Notes: generated by a model not told the origin, from the sequence alone. A stretch of DNA of 64,000 nt from Turnera subulata (GCA_028386065.3 JAKUCV010006776.1:151746-215745), one strand, 5' to 3'. Shown: positions 34,733 to 45,943, numbered from the stretch's first letter. Program-made: numbers and translations.

Positions 34733-34966
34733 TTACATCATCATGATTAAAGCACAAGGGATCGGGTCCTCCAAGAGTGTATGTGAAGGAGGAGGCTCAA
34801 GGGAGGAGGAAGAAGTGGCGGTGGTGCAACCAAGAGATTTGTGATGATGAGTGTATGGAGCTTGGACCATGCATGGAGGTGGTGGGTGTTGATTGGACTG
34901 GAGCAACCGTATTTGTCTCTTCAAGAACTTGATGTAGCGGGTGGCTTCCTCTAGCGTGGACAAAGA
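34733..34966 (-). pseudogene. HECATE-like bHLH, 3' fragment
   Basis: Matches the 3' third of the HEC gene at 49248: [20 protein letters not shown], then [19 protein letters not shown] and a Ser/Pro-rich tail with a small internal deletion. Homology stops abruptly at about 34966 inside helix 2 of the bHLH domain; the basic region, helix 1 and promoter are missing. Upstream DNA (34967-35160) is unrelated. The open frame continues a little into this foreign DNA but cannot bind an E-box without the basic region. Confidence 0.85.
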
Positions 34967-35451
34967 AAAAACTAAAAGAACCTCCATTCCTAGAACAAAA
35001 AAATACGTTGTGGGAGCAAACATTTCCTGAAGATTTATGCGGGGCCACAAGAAAAAGGAGGAAATTGGACCACATTTGGAACTTGGAAGAATCACAACAA
35101 AGATGAAGACATTGACGAGGAACTGGTGTCAGAGGAAAGGCAAGTACGAGGTGCAAGATATTTTGGCTGCATATAAAAAGCTAACCCAACACTAATGCAA
35201 TTTAATGCATCAATTAATGGCGGCTTCTAAGAAGTAACCACCAAACTATATCAGCAAGCAAAATATAAATGCCTGTATATCCATCAAATTAAGTTTGCAG
35301 TATGGAAGGAGTAAACAAGATCACAAAGAAAAACATCTTATTCCTTTACAATGAAAATTAAACAGGAGTACAGTACACACAAATATTTAACTAATTAATC
35401 ATACAAAACAACGGATTAACAACCAAGCAAAAGTTGAATTCTTAATTGCCA
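34967..35451. other. Spacer between HEC fragment and P450 gene C
   Basis: Sequence directly joined to the HEC breakpoint is not seen elsewhere in the window. No gene or transposon terminus recognised. Confidence 0.4.
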
Positions 35452-37103
35452 TCATTCCCACTCATGTTTTTTGGGAATAACAACGACATCATGCTTGTTA
35501 AAGACAGCCATTGTCCCAGTTTCTTCCATGGGCAGGTCCTCAAACTTCATGCCACCTGGTAACGAATAGTCAAACCCGTACAAGAGATTAGCCAGAGTGT
35601 GCTTAACAGCAGCTGCACCCATCGTCAATCCAGGGCAAATCCTACGGCCAGCACCACAAGGCACCAGTTCATAGTGTGATCCTGTGAAGTTGACTTCAGC
35701 ATTCTCCACTTCAAACCTCTCCGGACTGAAGACCTCAGGATTTCTCCAGCGGTTGGGGTCTCTCCCAAGGGCGTAGGTGTTGACCAATATGGATGTGTTG
35801 GGGGGAATATCATACCCACCAATCTTGACACGTTTCATGGAGAAATGTGGAATCAGTAGAGGAACCGGAGGGTGGAACCTGAATGTTTCCTTAATGACAC
35901 AATCCAAGAACTTCAACTTGTCCAAGATATTAGGATCCACTTTGCCTTGATTTGGACCCACTACGCTCCTTACTTCGTCTTGTGCCTTCTTCATGAGCTT
36001 TTGATTCTTGAGGAGCTCCGCGAATGCCCATGTTGTTGTCACCGTAGTCGTGTCTATGGCACCAATATATATATCCTATACACCACAAAAGAAAACCCAT
36101 TAACACAAATCAGAAAAAATAATCAAACATATATGGAAATTGGAATGGCTAGTTATGAAGAAAGATACAACACAAGTGCTTAATTAAATACCACAAGAAC
36201 AGCTTTGATGTGGTCCTCGGTCATCTGAAAGGAGGATTTTTTGTCTCTCATCAAACCGAGCAAGATATCAACCAAGTCTTCGTGTTCAGGTTTAGGCCTA
36301 CTAGGATCACGATGTTGGTCAATGACTTGTGTCAAATAACCATCCATTTGTTTAAATATCTTGTCTTGACGAGCAGCATCTCCTGTCAAGATGTCAATAT
36401 ATTTCCCTACGCTAGGGAAGTAATCCGCCGCATGGAAAGTACCAAGCATGTCCATTGCACCGTGCACCACCTCGCTCAGCTCATTCTTGAACGCCAGCTT
36501 CCCGTAACTCTTACCAAAGGCAACCGTCCCGATGAACCCATCTGTGATCTCGAATATCTTCTTGGTGATGTTTATAGGGTTAGGGTATGTGTAGTTCAAG
36601 GTATCAAGCAGTATCTCCATTTGAGCTTCTCTCGCATACCAAAGCATGTGAACTTTCTTCATGCTTAGGAGCTCAAAGATGACAAGCTTACGCATCTCCC
36701 TCCAGTAATCCGAGTAGGGAGCGAATGCCAAGTCCAGATAGTTGTAGGACATCTTGCCAGGAACAGTGGAGGGAGGGCGGCTGCAAAGCTCGAGATCAAG
36801 ATCCTTGAAGACAAGCTTGGAGTATTCCGGGGAGGAGATGATTATAGCTGGGACGCTACCCATCTGAATCCTCATGAAAGGGCCATATTGCTGTGCCAGC
36901 TTGAAGAATGATACGTGAGGGAGGCTACCCAGGAGATGAAGGTTGCCTATGATGGGAAGACATGGAGGGCTTGGTGGGTATTTCATTCTTCCCTGACCTT
37001 TCCCTTTGAGCAGAAGGATCATGAGGATTGGAACAAGGAATATCACGGCCACAGAATATGGCCATTGTTGAGAGAGGGTGGCTAGTTGTGTGGCTAGAGA
37101 CAT
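35452..37103 (-). CDS. CYP71-type cytochrome P450, gene C
   Basis: Exons 37103-36192 (304 codons) and 36075-35452 (207 codons plus stop), phase-0 intron; 511 residues. It has an N-terminal anchor (VAVIFLVPILMILLL), hinge PPSPPCLPIIG, DYWREMRK, I-helix GAIDTTTVTTTWAFAE, K-helix KETFRFHPP, PERF, and haem loop VPCGAGRRICPG with Cys for the usual Phe. Closer to gene A than to B in the second exon (PCGAGRRICPGLTMGAAAVKH in both). The start MSLATQLATLSQQW aligns with B. The TATA element CCTATAAATTAAG of A and B is absent above this gene, suggesting different expression. Intact; substrate unknown. Confidence 0.9.
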
Positions 37104-37397
37104 CTTAAATTCTTCTCAGAGGGTATAGTTGCCTTGGTGCTGGTGGTGCTGTGATGCCTAAGCTGCTCCCTCTCAAGGAAAAATCAACATAGCTGGATAT
37201 TTCTTCTTTTCTTTCTTGATTGTTTTTCACTGGAATTGTCTTAGTTGATTGGTAGTGGGAAAGCAGGGTGTCAGATTAAAAGTTAAACCTTGGTTTTTGC
37301 AGTTGGGAAAATTTCCCTCTCTTTTCTTTTTTGGGTTCATCTGGTTTGTCTTTCATGATTTACTGTAGAGATTCCCCTTTCTACTACTGCAATAATG

Positions 37398-38755
37398 GGA
37401 TAATGACTCCCCGAGTCGTATATTTTTTTCCGAAATCTCATTTGAATCCTAAAAAAGAAAATCGACTCATTCGAGTCCTATTCCGTTTTAAAATAGCACC
37501 AAACGAGTCCCCGTCCAAATTTTCGTCAATTTTTTGCTGACCTGGCCGTTAACGAATTACGTGGAAAATGAAATAAACAAAATTAAAAAAGAAAAAGAAA
37601 ACAAAATTCAAAAATTGAAATTAACAATTAATAAACCCCTAAATCCCTATTTTCCTTGACTCAATCCCTAAATCCTTACTTTCAAAAGCCAATCGTTAAA
37701 TCCAAAATTTACATGGGTGAGGAGCCTGCAGTCTCGGGTTGAACTCGACCCACAACCATCACAAGGAAATCGATCAAAACCCCAAGAAATTAAACCAACA
37801 AGTGAATCATAACCCGAACTAACTAAGAAATAAATGATGACAGATCCAATTACCCGTTGGAATGAATCGGCCGGAGACCTAGGAGTCGCCGCCTTTGGGT
37901 TCCACGCCAACTCTCCCAAATCTGCCATAAATCCAAGCCCTGCCTCGCCGGAGCCGAATTCTCCTTCGCAAGTAGCGTGCCTCGTTGCCTCCGCCACTGG
38001 ATCCCAGCTCGTTGTGGCTTCGGGAATGGAAGAGAGGAAGGGGTGTGTAGTGGTGGTTTGTGTGTGTATGGCGGTGGCTCAGTCGGCGCCACCTCCGCTG
38101 CGCCTCCCACCTCCACTGCGTCTTCCCCCAGGACCCCTCCTTCTCCCACCCTTACCTCTTCGACCCCGACAACCTCACCTGGCGCCCGATCCCTCCCATG
38201 CCCTACAACCCCTACGTGTACGGCCGCTGTAACTTCTCAACCGTCGCCCTCGGTGGTTCCGCCTTCGACTCCCGCTCCTTCCCCCTCGACTGCCCCATCG
38301 CCTACTCCTCCGCCTTCCACTTCGACTTCACCGATTTCTCCTAGCAGGTCCTCTCCTCGATTATCACCCCTCGCAGTTAGTTTGCCACCGATTTATTGTT
38401 TTTTTAAAGGAAATCAAGGATTTAGGCCAAATAAATCCAAAGATTACTTAAAAGCCAGAACCTCATTTGATGATTTAAAGATTCTTTTTTTATTTATTTT
38501 TTAACACTAATATTCTTTTTATATAAAATATAATGACATTTTTTTGACATGGTTGCTATGTGGCATATTTGTCCTTGTTAAACATGATGTGGATCTGATG
38601 TGGACCAAAGATAACGGAGAAAAGGGACGGAAACCTTGACGGGGACTCGTTTGGTGCTATTTTAAAACGTAATAGGACTCGAATGAGTCGTTTTTATTTT
38701 TTAAGACTCAAATGAGATTTCGGGAAAAGATATAGGACTCGCGGAGTCATTATCC
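37398..38755. mobile_element. Pack-MULE-like element with an F-box/kelch gene fragment
   Basis: Termini GGATAATGACTCC and GGAGTCATTATCC begin inverted repeats of roughly 130 bp (ACTCGTTTGGTGC motifs on both sides). The direct repeat ACTGCAATAATG flanks it (37386-37397, 38756-38767), an 11-12-bp duplication fitting Mutator-like elements. No transposase. Interior 37830-38345 is G+C-rich and holds host gene sequence (separate entry). Confidence 0.8.
38117..38344 (+). pseudogene. Captured fragment of an OR23-like F-box/kelch gene
   Basis: The + frame reads LFDPDNLTWRPIPPMP, NPYVYGRCNFSTVALGGS, FDSRSFPLDCP and FHFDFTDFS, then stop. This matches, from memory, the kelch region of F-box/kelch-repeat protein OR23 (pattern NPHVYGLCNF...LGGSLFDTRSFP). 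A few residues before LGGS are missing compared with my recollection of the family, and no F-box is present. It sits inside the TIR element, so it is captured DNA rather than a gene in place. Confidence 0.65.
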
Positions 38756-38767
38756 ACTGCAATAATG

Positions 38768-39468
38768 CTTGCTAGTTGCTATTCATAGAATTCTTTGTAC
38801 TTTTATTTGCATTACTGGGAAGTGAACCTTGCGTTCAAGTTATGTCTTACATCATATTGTATAGACTTTTTCGTTGGAAAATAAAACAAGGAAGGAAGAA
38901 AAATATATTTTTTTGGGAAAAGAAGAAAAATATTTTGCGACGAGAAAGGCAAATGATCGATCAATAATTGATTCCCTATAAAGGCTGGCATTGCACACAT
39001 TATTGGTCTCTCTTGTTTTTTTTTCTCTGCAGTACGGATGCATGAAAAATTGGAAATGGCCTTAGCTCCACAAATGCATATTAGCTGTTTAGTTTAAATA
39101 GTGCTACTTCCTTTGCCAAAAGAAAGAAGAGAAGAGGAAGGAAATCGGAGAGTAAAGACAGAAGCAGTTTTTTTCTTTTTTTTGATACTAAAAGACAGAA
39201 GCAGTTGGTGCCTTGGTTGGTGGTACTGATTTTTCAAAGGGGAAACCTTTCAGCTATTAAATTGGTTTTTTTCTCCTGAAAAGATTGCGGGCCAACTGGG
39301 GGTAACCCTCCTGCAAGTTAATTAATTTGTAAGCACCATCTATCACCATTTGCATTTTGCAGAAACGAGTGGTGGATAAAAGGCAGCTTTTCTGATCCAC
39401 ATAATTAAGCTGTTGTTTCTGCTTGATTATTTGCTTGTAACTGTAATGTCATTTTCCGTATGCAGCAA
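38768..39468. other. P450-HEC spacer, copy 2, left part
   Basis: No gene. 39285-39326 matches 25110-25150 and 39374-39468 matches 32391-32545, which shows the two array units were once colinear. Nothing else recognised. Confidence 0.6.
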
Positions 39469-39473
39469 CAAAA

Positions 39474-40046
39474 TATTGGGGAAAACTGCAAAAAATTCGC
39501 AAAAAATAAAAAGAGACACAAAGAATTTAACGTGGTTCGGTCTTAATCTTGCCTACGTCCACGATCTTCAAAACTTCCACTAATATAAAAATATTAGTCT
39601 TATAAAGAAAAATAGTATCTCACAAATAATGTTTCCCTAAAATACCTCAAAAGTATTTTCTCACTATTTTATCACTCACCAAATAAGAGGGACTGTTTTG
39701 TCACTTCTGAAATTTAGAAGGACTAAATTTCTTCTTCCTAAAAATAGAAGGACTAAACTTCTTTTTTCTAAAAATAGAGGGACTAAATTTTCTTTCTCTC
39801 TCCCTCTCTCTTTCCCTCTCACTTCTCTTCTCTGCCTATTCTCCTCTACATCACACTCACCTTCTCTTCTGTGAGTTGTGTGTTTTTGCAGATCGATTTC
39901 ATTCTCTATATATAGGGAATGAATCATCAAAACTTCAACAAATGGGTGCTAAATTTCTAACTTTAGGTGCTAATCTTCTTGGTCTTCTTTTGCAACTTTG
40001 GGTGTGTTTTCTTTGACCAAAGAAAATTCAGCCCACATACCTAACA
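39474..40046 (-). repeat. 3' LTR of the copia element
   Basis: 573 bp; left on the + strand. The outer end reads TATTGGGG where the other LTR has TGTTGGGG, a single change in the terminal dinucleotide. It is adjacent to the polypurine tract. Confidence 0.9.
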
Positions 40047-40081
40047 ATCTCCACCTTGTGCTGAATTTTACTTGGTATTCT

Positions 40082-41482
40082 TCATACTTTTGTCTTCTTG
40101 ACCCAAGTTTGCTTCAGTCCTCTACATGTTGGTGTATGGCTATCTTCCATGCTACTTGTCATCATTGCAAAGCCAACTTTTCTCTTGTTGGATGCAACAA
40201 TGTTCTTCTTTCTGTCTAACTCTGCACAAGCCTCAATCTTCGTTCTGCTCTTTACCGCACTTCCAATCAACCTGTAAAAGTTCTTCTCTACCAATTCCAC
40301 CTTCATAATTAACAAGGCACCTTTGGTAACCTTCAAAACTCCACCTCGAGAAGAAAAACCACATCCTCTCGAATCAAGTCTACCTAGGGAGATTAAATTT
40401 CTTCCAAGTTCCGGCACGTGCCTCACATCTCCAAATGTCTTCACAAAGCCGTCATGCATCTTCATTTTCACACTACCAACACCATGAATTTTAAATTCAT
40501 GATTATCTGCCAAAACTACTGATTCTCCATTACTGCAAGGCTTGTAACTACTAAACCACTCCTTATTTGCACAAATATGAAATGAACAGGCAGAATCTAA
40601 AATTCATGAATCATCAGTCTGATCACCTTTACTTTTTTGTACCAAGAAAAAATCACCATCAGAGTCATCCTCAACAATCGCAGTTTTGCCAGGCTTTTTG
40701 CGATTTCTCTTCGGTTCTTCCATATCCTTCTTCATCTGCTCACAATAAAATTGGATATGCCCCTTCTTGTGACAGTAGTAGCACTCCTTATCACTATAAT
40801 CTGTTCTTCCTCTCGAACCAGATCTAGAATTTTTTCCAAATCTGTTAGACCGTGACGGGCCCCTACCACGGTTAACTTCTGCTACAGCGATATCTTCATC
40901 TATACCGCTACTAGACTGGTTCAACTTAAAATTCTCCATTAACACTGCTGTCACGTCTGCAACCGAAAGAGTTTGCCTCCCGACACATAATGAATTCCTC
41001 AAATTATCATATGAATGCGGAAAAGACATCAACAACATCAGGGCTTTATCCTCTTCTTCATAGGTCACATCAATGCTAGCCAACTTCTTAATCAATTTAT
41101 TAAATCGATTGATGTGATCTACTACATGTGTACCTGGCTGCATCTTCAATTGGTACAACTCCTTCTTCATGAACAGTCGATTTGTGGGTGACTTTGACAT
41201 GTAAATGTTTTCCAATTTCTTCATCAGCTCCACCGGACTTGTCTCGTCTATGACACTGTACTTCACATCTGGCGCAAGAGTCAATCTGATGGTACTGACA
41301 GCTCGCTGCTCGAGCTCCTCCCAATCATCATCCTCCATGTCCTTTGACTTTTTCTCCTTGCCAAAGAGCGTCTTCATCAGCCCCTGTTGCACCAACAAAT
41401 CTTTAATGTTGCTTTGCCAGAGACCAAAATCCTTCTTGCCATCAAACTGCTCCACCTCAAACTTTGTGCCCGAAACCGCCAT
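40082..41482 (-). pseudogene. Copia GAG-protease open frame with one in-frame stop
   Basis: ATG at 41482 opens a 292-residue copia GAG: MAVSGTKFEVEQFDGKKDFG start, UBN2-type core (LMKKLENIYMSKSPTNRLFM), and zinc knuckle CYYCHKKGHIQFYC. A TGA at 40604-40606 interrupts the frame exactly where copia proteins have Trp before the protease motif. The phase then continues with ILDSACSFHIC, NLISLGRLD and a GAG-pre-integrase-like segment to the stop at 40082. The usual catalytic DSG is DSA here. The stop could be a simple TGG to TGA change or a point for readthrough; I favour decay. Confidence 0.8.
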
Positions 41483-41518
41483 CGCGAATCTTTATCGAAC
41501 TCGTGCTCCGCTACCAGT

Positions 41519-42090
41519 TGTTGGGGAAAACTGCAAAAAATTCGCGAAAAATAAAAAGAGACACAAAGAATTTAACGTGGTTCGGCCTTAATCTTGCCTA
41601 CGTCCATGATCTTCAAAACTTCCACTAATATAAAAATATTAATCTTACAAAGAGAGATAGTATCCCACAAATAGTATTTCCCTAAAATACCTCAAAAATA
41701 TTTTCTCACTATTTTGTCACTCACCAAATAAGAGGGACTGTTTTGTCACTTCTGAAATTTAGAAGGACTAAACTTCTTCTTCCTTAAAATAGAAGGACTA
41801 AACTTCTTTTTCCTAAAATAGAGGGACTAAATTTTCTTTCTCTCTCCCTCTCTCTTTCCCTCTCACTTCTCTTCTCTGCCTATTCTCCTCCACCTCACAC
41901 TCACCTTCTCTTATGTGAGCTGTGTGTTTTTGCAGAAGGATTTCATTCTCTATATATAGGAAATGAATCATCAAAACTTCAACAAATGGGTGCTAAATTT
42001 CTAACTTTGGGTGCTAATCTTCTTGGTCTTCTTTTGCAGCTTTGGGTGTGTTTTCTTTGACCAAAGAAAATTCAGCCCACATACCTAACA
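41519..42090 (-). repeat. 5' LTR of the copia element
   Basis: 572 bp; right on the + strand, next to the primer-binding site. Contains TATATATAGAG near 41950, a likely promoter TATA box. Confidence 0.9.
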
Positions 42091-42195
42091 CAAAATATAG
42101 CACATCATTTAGCCCAAGGCTCTTGCATGGTACTATTAATTATTTGTAGGAACCATTATTTGTAAAGTCAAAAAAAATTATTTTTTTATTCAAAG

Positions 42196-44172
42196 TTTTT
42201 TTTTTGATGCTAATCGAAACTTTTATTCATGAAATGAATATCTCATACACATGTAAAGATGAAAGGACCCTAGTCATAGAGCATATGATAGGGTACTAGT
42301 AGAACCAAAGCAGAAACTACAAGGAGCCAGACACAAGCATCATGGCAATTAAGTAGAATGAATATAAAACATCACATAAATCGTCTGTGCACTCCCTGCC
42401 AGTGTCTGAGGACATCAACAGATGCAAGGATGCTATAATGGGAGTAGGGAAAATCCGGTTGTAGAGCTTTAATCCACCAAAAGACTCTAGCGACTGTTAT
42501 ATCAAAGAGACTTTCCCAATTTACAGCTTCATTGTTGAAAAATTTCTTGTTCCTCGCCGTCTATAATGACCAAAAAACAGAGTGCCCCAGCATTATCCAT
42601 ATAGCTCTTTTTAGCTTAGAATCCTCCAACCAAGGCAACTGAAAAAGCCACTGATTGATTGCTTGAGGAGCCAACCAATTTACACCCCACCAATGACAAA
42701 CCTTACTCTAGAAAAGCCAAGAGAAATGACAGTGAAGAAACAAATGATCTGCTGATTCCATCACTTGTGAACAGAACATACAGAGTCCCTGATCATTCGG
42801 CAAGATCCCCCTTTTGACTAGATTTTCTCTAACTGCCACCCCTCCATTTAGTAACTGCCACATGAAGCATTCTATTTTTGGTGGGCACAGATTCATCCAT
42901 ATATTGGGTGGTTTTGCAACCTGCATGGTGGCGTGAATGATGGTATCCTTGCCTGCTTTTACAGAATAAGACCGATCCTTGTTGGAGCCCCATAACCATC
43001 TATCCTCCGAATTTGGGTCCAAGGAAACGAGCTGCAGGTCGGCATCAATTCTTCTACATGAATCATTTTCCCAATCATAAAGGTCCCTCCTCCATATATT
43101 AGCTTGAGACAAAGGTGACAGCATGGCATAGTCTCGAAGAGAGCCATCCTGTAGGGTACAAACCGAAAATAATCTTGGGAAGGTATAACTGAGAGCACCG
43201 AGGGGGCACCATCTATCATGCCAAAAAGAAAGAAGAGAGCCAGATCCCACCTGAATAGAAAGATGGGCTTTCAAGGACAAGTTCGGCATGCTTCTATCAT
43301 CCGAGCAACGGATCACATTTCTCCACAGGGTGGACATTTTTTGGTGACGAAACACCGGTTCAAACTTCCCGGAATTCTGCAGGCACTTTGCCTCAATGAA
43401 TTTTCTCCAAACAGACTCCTCCTTTTGACAAAATCTCCAATACCACTTGAAACAGAGGCTATTATTTTTGATAAGTAATGAGTCGATACCTAAACCACCG
43501 AACTCCTTAGGCCTCGCCACTTTGTCCCAAGATACCCAGCACATCTTCCTTTTTCGTTGGCATCCACTCCATAAAAAATTCCTTTGAATCTGTATCAATT
43601 TTTTACGTACACTTGCAGGTACCCTGAAAAGAGACATATAATAGAGAGGGAGAGATGAGAGTGTCACTTTTATCAAAAGGACCCCTCCTGCAAAGGAAAG
43701 AAACCTTGTCTTCCAAATTTTCAATTTTTTCTTGAATTTCTCAACCACAGGGGACCAGCTAGCACTCTTCTTCATGTTAGCGCCTAGAGGAAGGCCCAAA
43801 TATTTGACCGGAAGTTTTTCCAAACGACAAAGGAGGAGGTCTGCTAGATATTTGGTTGTAGTCGAGTCGATATTGAGTCCGATGACACTGCTTTTGGAAA
43901 AGTTAATCTTCAGGCCTGACATGATTTCAAAACACCTGAGGACTCTCTTGAGATTGAGGAGGGATGGAGCATCAGCTTTGGCCAAAATAAGAGTGTCGTC
44001 TGCAAATTGAATTAAATATGCGGGAATGTTATGGATGTTTAGCCCCTCAACAAGGCCGCCTGCAATGGCTTCCTCCATAGATACCCTCAGCCCTTCTGCC
44101 GCAATCAAGAACAAAAAAGGGGATAGGGGATCACCCTGTTTAAGTCCTTTCCCCATGCCAAGTACTTTTACA
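42196..44172 (-). mobile_element. 5'-truncated LINE
   Basis: A T-run at 42196-42205 marks the poly(A) end. TTTTATTCAAAG at 42184-42195 recurs at 42042+4000 (46042-46053), giving a 12-bp target duplication that brackets the LINE, a nested Pack-MULE (44181-45930) and an inverted flank copy. The 5' part of the LINE is missing (truncation inside RT, at about 44160-44172). The paralogous spacer at about 32745 is the empty site. Confidence 0.75.
42708..44156 (-). pseudogene. LINE ORF2 fragment: reverse transcriptase C-terminal half and zinc-binding end
   Basis: 482 open codons starting within the RT core: GLKQGDPLSPFLFLIAAEGL, then catalytic FADDT (LIQFADDTLILAKAD), YLGLPLGA, a thumb region and the C-terminal zf-RVT-type domain (PPKIECFMWQLLNGGVAVRE, CMFCSQVMESADHLFLHC). 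The endonuclease and N-terminal RT motifs are missing because of 5' truncation. The remaining frame has no stop until 42708, which suggests a fairly recent insertion. Not functional alone. Confidence 0.85.
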
Positions 44173-44180
44173 GTATTTTA

Positions 44181-45930
44181 GGGGGTTAGTTACATTTTGA
44201 CCCCCTGCATTCCGGTTTATTTTTCACTCACCCCCTGAACTTTTTTTTTCATCAAATGACCACCTGAACTCCAAATTTGATGCAATCAACCACTTCCGTC
44301 CATGGGCAGATGATTCCGTCACTAGCACTAACGGAATTCAGGGATGAGTGACACGTGGAAATATCTTAACCATTCAATATTTTTCTTTTTCTATTTCCTT
44401 TTCCTTAAAAATAATAAAACAAAAAATATTATATCAAAAGAAAAAAAGAAAAAAATCAAAGAAATACCCACTCACATCGTCCTCTTCCTCCCCAACCCTC
44501 CCTTCACATCCCACCCACACCACACCCACACCCACACCCATCACTGCGTCGACCTGGTAGGTAGTGGACGAAGGAGACCTGGATGGAGCTGCAAACGACG
44601 GCGTCCACCAGCCAGCACCGAACACTGTGCCCGCCATGCCTGGACCGAAGATCACCCATACCTCTGCCACGGTCATGATCTCTTTTTCTTTTTTTTTTTA
44701 ACTAATAATAATTCTGATATTTGCTTTGATTAATTTGGGGAAAGTGGTGTTGTTGTTGTTGATGTTGGCTGTTGGTGTTTTTGTTTTGTGTGGGTGAAAG
44801 GGGAGAAGCTCGGGCCAGGCGTTGTCGGGGAGGATGTCAGAGGCAAGCTCGGAGATGGTGTTACAGAGCTTGTTGGTGATGGTTTTTGGCCTGCTCGTGC
44901 TGGATAGAGGGGAGGAGGGTGGATTTGGGGAGGACTGAGTGGCGGTGGAGAGGTGGGGCCAGAGGTAGGAGTCGTTGTTGGTGAGGAGCTTGCAGTGGAG
45001 GACGACGGCCATGGCTTAAGGGAGGGGTGGAGGAGGTGGGCGAGCTTGAGGGAGAGGGAGCCGATTTGCAGAGGTTGAAGGCGAGATCCGCCTGGATTGA
45101 TGCTCGTGTGCAGCTGCGGGGTCGACACAAGGCGGGGCCTCTTGAGGGTCCTCCATGGCTCGTCGCCAGCCCTGCTGGAGGCAAGGTCGGCCGAATCGAC
45201 GCCGAATTCAGAGGGCTGAGGGGGGCAGGGCCCAAGGGATTGGTGGGGAGGGGGAGGGGAAGGCGGAGGAGGAGGGGTTGGCGGAGGAGGGTGGCTGTGA
45301 GGGAGCTGATTCTATTGAGCTATGGCGACGGTGGTGATGGCGGTAGAGGTAGGAGGGGATTCCGGATATTGAAGGCAAGGGCTAGATCGGGATAGAGGGG
45401 AGGAAGATTTTTTTTTCTGTGATAAATATTGTTATTTAATATTTCTGTTTGAAAAGAAAAATAGAAAATTGTTGAACTTTTTTGTTGTAAATATTTTTTA
45501 TTTTGTATTTTTGTTAAAAAAGGAAAATAAATAATTATTGAATGGTTTTTTCTTTTTTATAAATATTTTTATATTGTATTTTGTTTGAAAAAATGAGAAT
45601 AGACTATGGGAAGAAGATGTTTTTTCGATAAATATTTTTAGTATTTTTGTTAGAAAAAAGAAAATAAAAAAATTATTAAACAATTTTTTTTCTTTTGATA
45701 AAATATTTTATTTTGTTTTTTTAAAAAAATATTGAACGGTTAAGATATCGCCACGTGTCATTCATCCACATTTTCTGTTAGTGCTAGTGACGGAATCCAT
45801 CTGCCCATGGACGGAAGTGGTTGATTGCATCAAATTGGGAGTTCAGGTGGTCATTTGATGAAAAAAAAAGTTCAGGGGGTGAGTGAAAAATAAACCGGAA
45901 TTCAGGGGGTCAAAATATAATTAACCACCC
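44181..45930. mobile_element. Pack-MULE-like element with an importin beta-3 fragment
   Basis: About 220-bp inverted termini: left GGGGGTTAGTTACATTTTGA..., right ...TCAAAATATAATTAACCACCC, with matching internal blocks (CCGTCCATGGGCAGATG / CATCTGCCCATGGACGG, GTGACACGTGG / CCACGTGTCA). Flanks AGTATTTTA (left) and AGTACTTTTA (right) look like a 9-10-bp duplication differing by one base. G+C-rich core with host gene fragments, no transposase: the Pack-MULE pattern. Confidence 0.8.
44797..45091 (-). pseudogene. Captured fragment of an importin beta-3 (KPNB3/IPO5-type) gene
   Basis: Read on the - strand across shifting frames: ADLAFNLCK, then SLSLKLAHLL, then KLLTNNDSYLWPHLSTATQSS, a segment around STLLPSIQHEQAK, and ISELASDILPDNAWPELLPF. 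Together they follow the N-terminal HEAT repeats of plant importin subunit beta-3 as I recall it (NLCK...LAHLL...KLLTRDDAYLWPRLS...SELASGILPENGWPELLPF). At least three frameshifts make it non-coding. The parent gene is elsewhere in the genome. Confidence 0.75.
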
Positions 45931-45943
45931 AGTACTTTTACCC

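Larger units (their letters stand above)
39474..42090 (-). mobile_element. Ty1/copia retrotransposon with GAG and protease only
   Basis: Two LTRs (39474-40046 and 41519-42090, about 572 bp, a few percent different) with TGTTAGG...CCCCAACA ends on the - strand, flanked by the 5-bp repeat CAAAA (39469-39473, 42091-42095). Primer-binding site TGGTAGCGGAGC lies just inside the right LTR (near 41513-41502); the polypurine tract AAGGTGGAGATTGT lies just inside the left LTR. The interior is only about 1.47 kb and codes GAG plus protease; integrase, RT and RNase H are absent. It must depend on another copia element for movement. Confidence 0.9.

Noticed and set aside
44730..45235. Pro/Ser-rich extensin-like protein on the - strand
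   Set aside because: These frames lie inside the Pack-MULE and are out-of-frame readings of the importin fragment.
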